This document shows, in pieces, positions 36,286 through 46,992 of a stretch of 64,000 nucleotides of DNA. The DNA is from Lactobacillus sp. YT155. Lineage in GTDB: Bacteria > Bacillota > Bacilli > Lactobacillales > Lactobacillaceae. Both the position numbers and the translations under genes were made by a program. The notes beneath the pieces were generated by a model. That model searched no databases. It saw only the letters and a program-made list of their open reading frames with translations, and was not told where the DNA came from. Numbering within the stretch: the first letter of the stretch is position 1; every line of letters begins with the position of its first letter. The stretch spans positions 191,573 through 255,572 of the forward strand of contig NZ_JAUKWP010000002.1 in assembly GCF_030504545.1 (NCBI RefSeq), in the 5' to 3' direction.

Positions 36286-37434
36286 TTAGTAATCATTAAA
36301 GACATGAGAATAAAAGTCTTTTTGTCCTTTTTCACGAGCGACAAAGGCTTGTAATCCATTAGTTGATTGTATTTTAATTTCTAGGTCAACTCCACCAGGA
36401 AGATATGATGAGGCGGCGTTTGATACGTATTGAGTGAAACTCTTTACTTCAGCCGCACCGTAGAATTGAGTAGTAATAGTAATACTCATACTATCCAAGT
36501 TACCATCAGCATAATGAGCTTTGCCAATTACACCTGATAATTTAGGGAAGTAGTTTTGGATGTGTGACTTAAAGGATGAGAAAGCATCGGAATCGGCGGT
36601 ATTAACTACTTTTGCATTGTTAACTACCGGTAAGACTTGGCTTTGGTTATTCAAATTACTCCATGAACCAATGTTAGAAGTTCCGTTCTTGCTTACTCCA
36701 TACATGAAATAATTTCCACCAACCAAACTATCCTTAGTTTCAGCTTTATAAAGAGCTACCATAATTGGAATATCTTTGGTTTTTTTCATCTTACGTAGTC
36801 GTTTGACAATTTCGTCGGCCATCTTCTTACCTTCGGCAACTCGGTCGGCTTCTGAGATTTTCGTCTCAAAAGTTGCACCATATTTGACCTTGGTATAATA
36901 ATCGACTTCATTCATTGAAAGACCAATTGAAATTCCTGACAGTTGATAACTATTACCTGATTCTTTGTAGAAATCATCTTCAATTATTTGTGATAAATAA
37001 AGTGGATTCCTTTCTTTTGGCTCAGTCTTACCATTATCGGCTGGATTCAAGCCTTCTTTATTACTGTCGGACTTACGAGCCAACCAGTTTTGAGCAACGT
37101 TTGACTTAATAACATTTCCTTCTTGGAAAGTATATTCTTTAGTTGCAAATTCCTTTTTAGAAACTTCCAATAAACCAGCATCAAAACTTTGTAAGTTGAA
37201 CTGATTATCGTTATCGCCACTAGTCAATCCATTAATTGGACTAACTTGGTATTGTTTACCTTGCAATAAAGTATTGTAGGAAGAACCATCATTAGAACTA
37301 GTTGTCTGAACAACTTTTTCTTTTTTTGATGAACCATTTCCACTTGATAAACTTGATTTTTGTAAGTTACCACATCCGGCAATTGTAATTGCGACTAAAC
37401 TTAATACTACCGCAGATAATAATTTCTTTTTCAA
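36286..37434 (-). CDS. camS: CamS family sex pheromone lipoprotein
   Basis: This lipoprotein family is named for the staphylococcal precursor of a peptide pheromone; the mature protein's role is unclear. I start at the TTG at 37434 because AGGAGG lies 6 bases upstream; an ATG at 37455 precedes that binding site. The 382 residues begin with KKKLLSAVV and a lipobox TIAGC (Cys near 21). The CamS domain fills the rest, with RNPLYLSQIIEDDFYKES typical. It overlaps no gene once the TTG is used, and sits between ligA and gatC as usual for the order. Confidence 0.9.
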   Translation of the reverse strand: MKKKLLSAVVLSLVAITIAGCGNLQKSSLSSGNGSSKKEKVVQTTSSNDGSSYNTLLQGKQYQVSPINGLTSGDNDNQFNLQSFDAGLLEVSKKEFATKEYTFQEGNVIKSNVAQNWLARKSDSNKEGLNPADNGKTEPKERNPLYLSQIIEDDFYKESGNSYQLSGISIGLSMNEVDYYTKVKYGATFETKISEADRVAEGKKMADEIVKRLRKMKKTKDIPIMVALYKAETKDSLVGGNYFMYGVSKNGTSNIGSWSNLNNQSQVLPVVNNAKVVNTADSDAFSSFKSHIQNYFPKLSGVIGKAHYADGNLDSMSITITTQFYGAAEVKSFTQYVSNAASSYLPGGVDLEIKIQSTNGLQAFVAREKGQKDFYSHVFNDY

Positions 37435-37444
37435 AACATTCCTC

Positions 37445-39463
<2,019 letters not shown>

Positions 39464-39479
39464 CTACTCCTTTAATATT

Positions 39480-41711
39480 TTAAACTTTTTTAATTGGGGC
39501 AAACTCTGCCAATAATCGTTTAACTCCCTGGGAATCAAAAGCAACATCTAGCTCAGCGTTTTTGTTTTCGCCAGTTACTTTTACAATCGTTCCGATACCC
39601 CATTTTTTATGTTCAACTTTTTGACCAATTTCCCAATTTTCGCTTGCAGCTGAACTGGTGGTTTTGGTTGCCGTATTAGCGACATATGTTCCACTGAACG
39701 TTCTTGCAGCTTTATTTTTTGAGAATGGATAGTTTGTTTCTTGATTCTTGAATGAAATATTTTCGGCGTTAGGACTTTCCTGATCCAAATATTTATCTTC
39801 AATCTCAACTAAAAACCTGGAAGGTGGGTTGGCTTGTGTTCTTCCGTAAAGCATTCTTGAGTGAGCATTAGTTAAGAATAATTTATTCTCAGCACGAGTA
39901 ATTCCTACATAAGCTAGACGTCGTTCTTCTTCAAGTTCACTGTTGTCAGCTTGAGCTCTTCCCAATGGAAAAATTCCTTCTTCCATTCCCACTAAGAAGA
40001 CGACTGGAAATTCCAATCCCTTAGCAGCATGCAAAGTCATTAAAGTAACTTCGTTAACTTCTTCTTCAATGTCATCTTGATCACTGACTAATGATAGTTC
40101 GGTTAGGAAGTTCTCTAAACGCAAACTGTCATCATCTTCATAGTGATCATCAAATTGTTTCGTAACAGTAAGTAATTCTTCAATATTTTCAATTCTTGAA
40201 CGAGCTTCTAGACTGTCCTGAGCTCTTAAATCATCAATATAGCCAGTTTGATCAATTGTATCTTCTAGTATTTCCGTAATTGGTGCCGTAGTTAACTTGG
40301 TTTGAATTGCGGTGATTGTTTGCGCAAACTTACCTAAAGTTGTTCTAGTTTTAGCTGGCAAACTTGATAATTCAATATTATTAGCAGCCTCTAGTAGTGA
40401 CCAATTATGTTCTCTGGCAAATGCCTCTAATTTATCAACACTTGTTGGTCCAATTCCACGTTTTGGAGCATTAACAATTCTTCGAAAACTCATGGAATCG
40501 GCTGAATTTCCAATCAATCGTAAGTAAGCCATGATGTCTTTAATTTCTTTACGATCATAGAATTTATGTCCACCAACAATTTTATAAGGAATATTGGCTG
40601 ACAAAAGTTTTTCTTCAAAAACACGTGATTGTGAGTTAGTACGATACAAAATGGCAAAATCGTTATAAGTGAATGACTTCTCTTCACATAATTTCTTGAT
40701 GTTCTCAATTGTGAATAAGGCTTCGTCGCTTTCACTTTGTCCACGATAGTAAGTGATTTTTTCACCATCATCGTTTTCAGTCCAAAGTTTCTTTGGCTTC
40801 CGATTTTCGTTGTAATTAATGACATCATTAGCCGCACCCAAAATGTTCTTAGTAGAACGATAGTTTTGTTCCAACATAATGGTTTGCGCATTTTTGTAGT
40901 CTTTTTCAAAACTCAAGATGTTATTCATGTTAGCTCCACGCCAACCATAAATACTTTGGTCCGCATCACCAACTACACAAACATTTAAATGCTTTTGTCC
41001 CAAAAGATTAACTAATCGATATTGAGCCTCGTTAGTATCTTGATACTCATCAACATGAATATATTGAAACTGTTCTTGATACTTCTCAAGAACGTCTTTG
41101 TGTTCTTCAAATAATTTAATTGTGTTCATAATCAAATCATCAAAGTCCATTGATTGATTATTAACTAATTCTGATTGATAATCGCGATAACAAATTGCTA
41201 CTGCTTCTTCAAATGGACCCTTAGCATTGGTTGCATAATCAGTCGGTGATAGTAAATCATTTTTCGCATTACTAATCATTGCCAAAATTGACTTTGGATC
41301 GAATTTTTTAGTATCTAAGTTATGTTCTTTTAAAATTTGTTTCAATAACGTTCTTTGCTCAGCCGGATCAGCAATCGAAAACGATCTTGAGAAACCAATA
41401 TTTTCAGCATCACGTCTTAGAATTCTCACGCAGAGAGCATGGAATGTAGAGATCCAAACCCCTTCGCCTTTATCACCTAACAATTTATTAACACGTGCAC
41501 GCATTTCATTAGCAGCCTTGTTGGTGAAAGTGATTGCCAAAATTCTCCATGGCATGACATTTTCATCTTCAATTAAGTGTGCTACGCGGTGTGTTAAAAC
41601 TCGAGTCTTACCACTCCCTGCACCTGCCATAATTAAAAGAGGTCCTTTAGTGGTCAAAACCGCTTCTTTTTGTTCTTTATTTAATCCTGATAATAAATCT
41701 TTTTCAACCAA
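39480..41711 (-). CDS. pcrA: ATP-dependent DNA helicase PcrA (UvrD family)
   Basis: PcrA is a 3'-5' superfamily 1 helicase for repair and rolling-circle replication. I use the TTG at 41711, 7 bases after GAGGG; an ATG nine codons upstream has no binding site and would add residues absent from the family. The 743 residues have Walker A AGAGSGKT (29-36), DEYQDTN (motif II), GDADQSIYGWRGA (motif III) and LMTLHAAKGLEFPVVF (motif V). The C-terminal tail WEIGQKVEHKKWGIGTIV is the RNA polymerase-interacting Tudor-like fold. It heads the operon. Confidence 0.97.
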   Translation of the reverse strand: MVEKDLLSGLNKEQKEAVLTTKGPLLIMAGAGSGKTRVLTHRVAHLIEDENVMPWRILAITFTNKAANEMRARVNKLLGDKGEGVWISTFHALCVRILRRDAENIGFSRSFSIADPAEQRTLLKQILKEHNLDTKKFDPKSILAMISNAKNDLLSPTDYATNAKGPFEEAVAICYRDYQSELVNNQSMDFDDLIMNTIKLFEEHKDVLEKYQEQFQYIHVDEYQDTNEAQYRLVNLLGQKHLNVCVVGDADQSIYGWRGANMNNILSFEKDYKNAQTIMLEQNYRSTKNILGAANDVINYNENRKPKKLWTENDDGEKITYYRGQSESDEALFTIENIKKLCEEKSFTYNDFAILYRTNSQSRVFEEKLLSANIPYKIVGGHKFYDRKEIKDIMAYLRLIGNSADSMSFRRIVNAPKRGIGPTSVDKLEAFAREHNWSLLEAANNIELSSLPAKTRTTLGKFAQTITAIQTKLTTAPITEILEDTIDQTGYIDDLRAQDSLEARSRIENIEELLTVTKQFDDHYEDDDSLRLENFLTELSLVSDQDDIEEEVNEVTLMTLHAAKGLEFPVVFLVGMEEGIFPLGRAQADNSELEEERRLAYVGITRAENKLFLTNAHSRMLYGRTQANPPSRFLVEIEDKYLDQESPNAENISFKNQETNYPFSKNKAARTFSGTYVANTATKTTSSAASENWEIGQKVEHKKWGIGTIVKVTGENKNAELDVAFDSQGVKRLLAEFAPIKKV

Positions 41712-41747
41712 ATTTATGCCCTCTAATTCTAAAAACAATTCTGTTAA

Positions 41748-41756
41748 ATTATACCA
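41748..41756 (-). promoter_or_regulatory. Extended -10 promoter of the pcrA operon
   Basis: The minus strand reads TGGTATAAT about 37 bases upstream of the pcrA TTG. Genes down to rlmCD are packed within 20 bases of each other, so this is the likely main promoter for about 11 kb. Confidence 0.55.
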
Positions 41757-41800
41757 AATTTCAATGCTCGTTACTATTTAACCAACTGCTTTTTTTCACA

Positions 41801-41827
41801 AAAAAAGAACAGTTTTCACTGTTCTTT
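41801..41827 (-). terminator. Terminator of the xpt-purB operon
   Basis: AAAGAACAG pairs with CTGTTCTTT around TTTTCA; the left A-run gives U residues on the minus strand just past the purB stop. Confidence 0.85.
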
Positions 41828-41832
41828 CCAAG

Positions 41833-43125
41833 CTATAATCCAACTCGTTCAAAAATTTCATCAACATGACGTAAGTGCCACTTGTAATCAAAAGCATCAC
41901 CTAACTGATTCTGACTTAATTTGTCTTGAATTGTATTATCATTTCGAATTAATTCTTCGAAATCTTTTTTCTCATCCCAAGCAATCTTTGTCTTGGGTTG
42001 CACCAAATCATACGCTTGTTCACGAGACATGCCTGTTTCAATTAACTTAAGCATCACTCTTTGTGAATAAATCAATCCATGAGTTAAATTCAAATCTTCA
42101 AGCATCTTATCTTCAAAAACGGTTAAATTCTCAACAATTTTCGCAAAACGCATAATAATATAATCTAGCAATTCCGTCGTATCTGGAATAATAATTCTTT
42201 CAGCAGAACTATGAGAAATATCACGTTCATGCCATAACGGAACATCTTCTAAAGCAGTGATTGCGTGACCACGAATGACACGAGCAAGCCCAGTAACATT
42301 CTCAGAGCCAATCGGATTTCTTTTATGTGGCATCGCCGAAGATCCTTTTTGTCCAGCAGCAAAAAATTCCTCTGCTTCTCTGACTTCGGTTCTTTGTAAA
42401 TGGCGAACTTCTAAGGCAAAACGTTCAATTGAAGTTGCGATTAACGCCATAGTTTGAACATATTCTGCATGTAAGTCACGTGGTAGAACTTGAGTAGAAA
42501 TTTCTTGAGGACGAATTCCTAGTTCCTCACATACCATCTTTTCAACTTCCGGAGGAGTATTCGCAAAAGTTCCCACAGCACCACTAATTTTTCCTGCTTC
42601 AACACCTTCTGAGGCATGCTGGAATCTCTCAATATCACGTTTAATTTCCGAGTACCAGGTTGCTAAAACTAAGCCGAAAGTTGTTGGTTCCGCATGAACT
42701 CCGTGGGTACGTCCAATCATTGGTGTGTATTTATATTGATTAGCTTTATCCTTAACAACTTTTAACAGGTGATTCAAATCTTCTTTTAAAATATCATCAG
42801 CCTGTCTAATCAGATAACCATAAGCAGTATCAACGACATCAGTTGAAGTTAATCCAAAATGAATCCACTTCTTTTCTTCACCTAACGATAATGACACTGC
42901 TCTAGTAAAAGCTACCACGTCATGTTTGGTCTCTTTTTCGAGTTCATTTATTTTTGCAACATCAAAGCTAGCATTATCACGAATTTTTTCATAATCTTGC
43001 TTTGGAACTTCTCCTAGAGTGCTCCACGCTTTAGTTGCAGCAACTTCAACTTTTAACCATGCTTGATATTTATTGTCATCACTCCAAATTTTACCCATTG
43101 GTTCTCTTACATATCTATCTAGCAT
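41833..43125 (-). CDS. purB: Adenylosuccinate lyase
   Basis: PurB acts twice in purine synthesis, releasing fumarate from SAICAR and from adenylosuccinate. The 430 residues have the superfamily signature [17 protein letters not shown] near 262-278 with its catalytic Ser, and the His-containing TSTDVVDTA and [14 protein letters not shown] motifs. AGGAG precedes the ATG. It lies 9 bases after the PurK-like gene, downstream of xpt. The other pur genes are outside the window. Confidence 0.96.
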   Translation of the reverse strand: MLDRYVREPMGKIWSDDNKYQAWLKVEVAATKAWSTLGEVPKQDYEKIRDNASFDVAKINELEKETKHDVVAFTRAVSLSLGEEKKWIHFGLTSTDVVDTAYGYLIRQADDILKEDLNHLLKVVKDKANQYKYTPMIGRTHGVHAEPTTFGLVLATWYSEIKRDIERFQHASEGVEAGKISGAVGTFANTPPEVEKMVCEELGIRPQEISTQVLPRDLHAEYVQTMALIATSIERFALEVRHLQRTEVREAEEFFAAGQKGSSAMPHKRNPIGSENVTGLARVIRGHAITALEDVPLWHERDISHSSAERIIIPDTTELLDYIIMRFAKIVENLTVFEDKMLEDLNLTHGLIYSQRVMLKLIETGMSREQAYDLVQPKTKIAWDEKKDFEELIRNDNTIQDKLSQNQLGDAFDYKWHLRHVDEIFERVGL

Positions 43126-43134
43126 GAGAGTCTC

Positions 43135-44259
43135 CTAATCTATTGTCCAAATATTGGTACTATTAACATTATTTATTAAAAAGTCTTCTTGAGTTGATGA
43201 AATCAAAATATAACCAATTTCGTTTTCTTGACTGAAATCTTGGCTTTCATTATGGAATAAGAATTTCCATTGTGGTTTTTCTTGTAATAAGTCTAAGGCA
43301 GCCTCTCTTTGTTTCTCAAAGAAACGAATGAAGGTAGCATTTGTTAATGGAAATAATTCAGGAATTGGCCAATTAGCCAATGCTCTAAGCTGTAATTCAA
43401 ATTGCGAACAGCCTGTTGCTAGTTCATAGATATTAGCAGCATAGGAAAGATTTGAACTGATTCCTTGAACATACAAGGTCTTGTTCTCACCCATTACAAA
43501 ATTAACAGTTAACACACCTACATAGTTAATTGTCTTTGCAATCTCAAGAGAAACTCGTTGAATCTCTTCTTCAACCCTAGGATCATTTTTGATAAAAACC
43601 GTCGAACTAACCAAATCGTCTTCATCATACTTGTTAGAAGTCATAGGATAAGTATGAATCTTACCATTAACTCGTTTTGTAATCATAATTGAGAAACATT
43701 TTTCTGGTTCCACATATGCTTCTAAGATATAAGTTCCATATTGTAAAAGATCTTTAGCAACTTCGACGTCATCCATCGATTTTATTGTCATTTGATGGTC
43801 ATTTTCTAGCTGAATTGGTTTTAAGCTACTTGGAAAACCAACTTTTTGAATTCCAACTGTCAAATCCTCTTCATTAACAATCAAATAAAATGGAGCAATG
43901 TTGATATTTAGTCCATCTAAAAAAGTTCTTTCTAAATAACGATCTTGCGATAAGGTGTATAACTCAGTTCCTTGAATTACAGGGAATTCACTAGCAATTT
44001 TTTCCAAATCTTCACCAGCAATATCGAGCGTTTGATACATTAAAATATCAGAGTTTTCAGCAACTTTTCGAATGTCTTCATAATTAAAGTCATCTAAAAC
44101 CGCGTATTCATCTGCACTATTGATTGCTTCATCTTCGCTATTTGTTACCGCTAAACAGGTTTTAAAGCCCATTTTATGAGCTTGTACAAGTAATAGATAC
44201 GATTCATATCCACCACCGATAACACCGATTGTCGAACCTGGTTTTAAATACTGTCTCAT
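43135..44259 (-). CDS. Degenerate PurK-like ATP-grasp protein
   Basis: The 374-residue protein has the layout of N5-carboxyaminoimidazole ribonucleotide synthase: an N-terminal Rossmann-like domain, an ATP-grasp domain with QDRYLERTFLDGLNINIAPF, and a C-terminal FELQLRALANWPIPE. However, the hallmarks are gone. The N-terminal GGGQLG loop reads GGGYESY, the glycine-rich ATP loop GGYDGKGQ is replaced by IQLENDHQM, and the metal-site stretch EIAPRPHNSGH reads QGISSNLSYAAN. The frame is intact, has a good binding site and sits between xpt and purB. I infer a paralogue with a new or regulatory role rather than a working PurK. Real catalytic PurK would be expected elsewhere. Confidence 0.75.
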   Translation of the reverse strand: MRQYLKPGSTIGVIGGGYESYLLLVQAHKMGFKTCLAVTNSEDEAINSADEYAVLDDFNYEDIRKVAENSDILMYQTLDIAGEDLEKIASEFPVIQGTELYTLSQDRYLERTFLDGLNINIAPFYLIVNEEDLTVGIQKVGFPSSLKPIQLENDHQMTIKSMDDVEVAKDLLQYGTYILEAYVEPEKCFSIMITKRVNGKIHTYPMTSNKYDEDDLVSSTVFIKNDPRVEEEIQRVSLEIAKTINYVGVLTVNFVMGENKTLYVQGISSNLSYAANIYELATGCSQFELQLRALANWPIPELFPLTNATFIRFFEKQREAALDLLQEKPQWKFLFHNESQDFSQENEIGYILISSTQEDFLINNVNSTNIWTID

Positions 44260-44262
44260 TAA

Positions 44263-44838
44263 CTAATCCTCTTCAAATATGACTTTTCCATTTTCAAATG
44301 CTTTGATTCTAGCAAGCGAATGAACTTTAATTCCTAATTCATCAACTAATGAACGACCTTTTTGGAAGGATTTTTCAATTACAATTCCGGCACCAACTAT
44401 TGTAGCTCCAGCAGCTTCAGCAATTTCAGCTAAACCTTTAACAGCTTGTCCGTTAGCCAAAAAGTCATCGATTATTAACACACGATCACTAGAATCTAGA
44501 AATGCTCTAGAGATACTAATTTTGTTGCTAGTTTGTTTTGTGAATGAATAGACATCAGCTGTATATAAGTCATCTTTTAAAGTTAATGACTTGTGTTTTC
44601 TAGCAAAAACCACTGGTTTTTCAAAGCAAAGTCCAGTCATGATGGCTGGCGCAATTCCTGATGACTCAACTGTAATTATCTTGGTAACATTTTGATCCTT
44701 GAATTCTTTGTAAAATTCCTCACCCATTTTTTTCATCAATACTGGGTCGACTTGGTGGTTTAAAAAATTATCAACTTTTAACACATCAGTGCCGATAACT
44801 CGGCCATCTTTACTAATTCTTTCTTCAAGTTCTTTCAA
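44263..44838 (-). CDS. xpt: Xanthine phosphoribosyltransferase
   Basis: Xpt makes XMP from xanthine and PRPP in purine salvage. The 191 residues begin [32 protein letters not shown]-like, as in Firmicutes Xpt. The PRPP loop [13 protein letters not shown] is at 120-132. The start is TTG at 44838 with GAGG upstream. It heads the operon with the PurK-like gene and purB; gaps are 3 and 9 bases. I see no purine riboswitch or PurR box in its leader. Confidence 0.94.
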   Translation of the reverse strand: MKELEERISKDGRVIGTDVLKVDNFLNHQVDPVLMKKMGEEFYKEFKDQNVTKIITVESSGIAPAIMTGLCFEKPVVFARKHKSLTLKDDLYTADVYSFTKQTSNKISISRAFLDSSDRVLIIDDFLANGQAVKGLAEIAEAAGATIVGAGIVIEKSFQKGRSLVDELGIKVHSLARIKAFENGKVIFEED

Positions 44839-44913
44839 AATATTTACCTCTTCTTTATTGATAGTAATAATAATATCACTTAAATAAACATTTATTGTTA
44901 ATTCTTACTAACT

Positions 44914-44919
44914 ATTATA
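44914..44919 (-). promoter_or_regulatory. -10 element for the xpt operon
   Basis: A consensus TATAAT on the minus strand lies 75 bases before the xpt start. A TTGCTG upstream is spaced 19 bases, longer than ideal. The leader is AT-rich without a recognisable riboswitch. Confidence 0.5.
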
Positions 44920-44991
44920 ATTGAAACTACGATAATTACAGCAAGAATTGACCAATTTCTCAAATAATTATTAAATAATCGTGACAAAATA

Positions 44992-45021
44992 AAAAAGAAC
45001 TAAGTTCTTCTTAGTTCTTTT
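44992..45021 (-). terminator. Terminator of the MerR-type gene
   Basis: AAAAAGAACTAAG pairs with CTTAGTTCTTTT around TTCTT. The A-run on the left gives the U-tract for leftward transcription. Confidence 0.85.
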
Positions 45022-45775
45022 TCGCATAATAGATGACAGCATCGTGTAATAATTGAGCGGCATTTTTGTTTGCTCGTTGATTATAATAATCAGCGAAACG
45101 TTCATCTGCCAAATACATCTCTACCAAGTTACGGTGAGCTTCTGGAGAATATTTTGGCCAAGTGTATGACAGCCATTTTTTATGGAGCTCATATGCTTTT
45201 TTACCTGTTTCATTTTGAACATCACTCAAGTCATTAAGTTCATTCAATTTTTCAAATAGTTGAGCTTCAATATTTTCCATTTCATTCATCTGTTCTTGAG
45301 TTAAATTAGCGTACATCTTATTAGCAGCTTCGATTGTTTTTTGGTCATACATCTCAGCGAGCTCTTGACCATATTGTTGTTCATTTTCTTCTAAACGTTG
45401 TTTTTTTAACGCTGCAAATTTTTCTTCATCACTCATCTTTTCTTCACCTCGATAATATTTAATCGTTTTTTCAACGGTGTCTAAAAGAAGATTTAAATTT
45501 TCACGTTGCTTTAACAAACTCTGGTAATGTTTTTGAAGTGCACGTTCATTTGAAAAATCATCTGCATCAAGTGATTCTTTAATCTGCTGCAAATCAAAAC
45601 CTAGTTCTTTATAGAACAAAATCTGTTGCATCCGATTCACCTGTTCTTCGCCATAAATCCGATAGCCGGCTGAATTTATACGCGCAGGTTTTAACAAATC
45701 AATTTGATCGTAATATCTGATAGTTCTCACACTTACACCACTTAATTGGGCAAATTTGTTAATCGTATATTCCAT
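45011..45775 (-). CDS. MerR family regulator with TipAS-type ligand domain
   Basis: This 254-residue regulator has an N-terminal MerR helix-turn-helix (YTINKFAQLSGVSVRTIRYYD, about 3-23), a coiled dimerisation helix (about 80-115), and a C-terminal all-helical TipAS/antibiotic-binding domain (about 130-250). TipA-like proteins bind thiopeptides or other multidrug ligands and activate transcription. I use the ATG at 45775 with AAAGGAAG upstream. Its own promoter has the 19-bp spacer of MerR targets, so it is self-activated. No linked efflux gene is seen, so its other targets lie elsewhere. Confidence 0.9.
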   Translation of the reverse strand: MEYTINKFAQLSGVSVRTIRYYDQIDLLKPARINSAGYRIYGEEQVNRMQQILFYKELGFDLQQIKESLDADDFSNERALQKHYQSLLKQRENLNLLLDTVEKTIKYYRGEEKMSDEEKFAALKKQRLEENEQQYGQELAEMYDQKTIEAANKMYANLTQEQMNEMENIEAQLFEKLNELNDLSDVQNETGKKAYELHKKWLSYTWPKYSPEAHRNLVEMYLADERFADYYNQRANKNAAQLLHDAVIYYAKKN

Positions 45776-45798
45776 AATACTTCCTTTCGACAAATTGT

Positions 45799-45829
45799 AC
45801 TATAAACCCTGACGTAACGTCACAGTCAA
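45799..45829 (-). promoter_or_regulatory. MerR-type promoter with 19-bp spacer and central dyad
   Basis: On the minus strand TTGACT (45824-45829) and TATAGT (45799-45804) are separated by exactly 19 bases. The spacer contains the dyad TGACGT-T-ACGTCA. The overlong spacer with a centred dyad is the hallmark of MerR-activated promoters, which the regulator untwists to bring the two hexamers into register. Confidence 0.88.
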
Positions 45830-45831
45830 GA

Positions 45832-46455
45832 CTATTTGTCAAAACGATCCAAATTATATTGTTTAATCACTTTCAGAAGCTTTTTAGTATACCCAGGATC
45901 AGTGGCATATCCATCGGTTTGCAAAGCAAAAGCCGCATCCACATAATCTTTGGCCGCCAAAACATGTTGATATTGTTGAGGATTCCAAGTAGTACCATTA
46001 GCGAGTAGGCTAGCATGGTCTTTCATAGATTCTTTATAATCACTGTACACGCGGAAGCGACCATAAACTTTAATCCACTTACCATCAACAAACTCATTCG
46101 TATATAGAAGTTTAGTGTTATTAGGATTTTCACCTTTGACACCAAAATAGTTATTATATTTACTTGCTAAGCCACTCTTTCCCCAATCACTTTCGATAAT
46201 GGCTTGAGCAATTGTAACGCTCGGTAAAACTCCATATTCTTTTTTTAATTCAACAGCATAAGGACTAATTTTGTCGATAAAAGCATTATGTTGCTGTAAA
46301 ACCACTTCTTCATGAGTTGGTTTATTATCTTCGTAGTTATTAAATAAATTCATCCCCAAAAAAATTATTGTGATGACTGCCACAAAGAGCATAATCATCG
46401 CTAATATGAATGGGTAAGAATATTTTTTATAACGTCTTCTTCTCTTCTTAGCCAA
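45832..46455 (-). CDS. Membrane-anchored glucosaminidase (GH73)
   Basis: This 207-residue enzyme probably cuts the N-acetylglucosaminyl linkage in peptidoglycan. A very basic N-terminus (AKKRRRRYKKYSY) and one transmembrane segment (about 15-38) place the catalytic domain outside. The predicted catalytic Glu88 is in QAIIESDWGKSGL, followed by YNNYFGVKG and GRFRVYSDYKESM, which are typical of family 73. No cell-wall binding repeats are present. The start is TTG with GAGG 6 bases upstream. It ends inside the MerR-type promoter. Confidence 0.88.
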   Translation of the reverse strand: MAKKRRRRYKKYSYPFILAMIMLFVAVITIIFLGMNLFNNYEDNKPTHEEVVLQQHNAFIDKISPYAVELKKEYGVLPSVTIAQAIIESDWGKSGLASKYNNYFGVKGENPNNTKLLYTNEFVDGKWIKVYGRFRVYSDYKESMKDHASLLANGTTWNPQQYQHVLAAKDYVDAAFALQTDGYATDPGYTKKLLKVIKQYNLDRFDK

Positions 46456-46491
46456 AATTTACCTCAAAATATTTGTTAAATAAATTAAAAC

Positions 46492-46519
46492 AAAAAAGCC
46501 TAGCAGATGCTAGGCTTTT
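46492..46519 (-). terminator. Terminator of the cold-shock gene
   Basis: AAAAGCCTAGC pairs with GCTAGGCTTTT around AGAT, with an A-run on the left giving U residues on the minus strand. Confidence 0.88.
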
Positions 46520-46539
46520 CATTTAACATACAAAGAAAA

Positions 46540-46740
46540 TTAAGCTTTATTTACGTTTACGGCTTGGGGTCCGCGATCGCTTTCTTCGATATCAAATGTT
46601 ACAGCTTGTCCTTCTTCCAAAGTCTTGTAGCCTTCACCTTGAATTGCTGAGTAATGTACGAATACATCACTACCATCTTCGCGAGTGATGAAGCCATAGC
46701 CTTTTTCTGAATTAAACCATTTTACTGTTCCATTTTCCAT
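46540..46740 (-). CDS. Cold-shock protein (CspA family)
   Basis: This 66-residue single OB-fold RNA chaperone has RNP1 GYGFI (15-19) after KWFNSEK and RNP2 VFVHY (26-30); VFVHF is more usual. The ATG follows AGGAGG. The transcript should carry a leader of about 107 bases, from the promoter at 46854-46882, as is common for cold-shock genes. It is monocistronic. Confidence 0.96.
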   Translation of the reverse strand: MENGTVKWFNSEKGYGFITREDGSDVFVHYSAIQGEGYKTLEEGQAVTFDIEESDRGPQAVNVNKA

Positions 46741-46853
46741 GTTAGAACTTCCTCCTGAGGGATTTTAAAATTTGTAGTTTGTTTCGTGGTACTGATGGAA
46801 GAAAGTCTTGCGATCTGTCGAACCATTTTTCACCATTTCACAATACATAAATT

Positions 46854-46882
46854 ATGTTAGCATGATTATTTAAAATTAACAA
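46854..46882 (-). promoter_or_regulatory. Promoter of the cold-shock gene
   Basis: On the minus strand TTGTTA (46877-46882), a 17-base spacer and TAACAT (46854-46859) with an upstream TGC form a sigma-A promoter with an extended -10. The start near 46847 gives a leader of about 107 bases. Confidence 0.65.
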
Positions 46883-46900
46883 TATAATTTCAGCTAAAAA

Positions 46901-46933
46901 TCCCTTTTCATGGCGTTTTCATAGCGATTTCAT
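46901..46933. repeat. Three tandem 11-bp repeats upstream of the cold-shock promoter
   Basis: The units TCCCTTTTCAT, GGCGTTTTCAT and AGCGATTTCAT follow each other without gaps. All keep TTTCAT or TTTTCAT at the end, phased by 11 bases, one helical turn. They begin 19 bases upstream of the -35, a good position for an activator such as an OmpR/PhoB-type response regulator. The rest of 46741-46992 is the leader, the promoter and AT-rich spacer. Confidence 0.6.
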
Positions 46934-46992
46934 AAAAATAATGAATCACTATAATTTATATAATATTAATTATTTTTTAGCTTTATAATTGA

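Noticed and set aside
44839-44913. Purine riboswitch or PurR box in the xpt leader
   Set aside because: The leader is short and AT-rich; neither the conserved riboswitch junctions nor a CGAAC box pair could be found.
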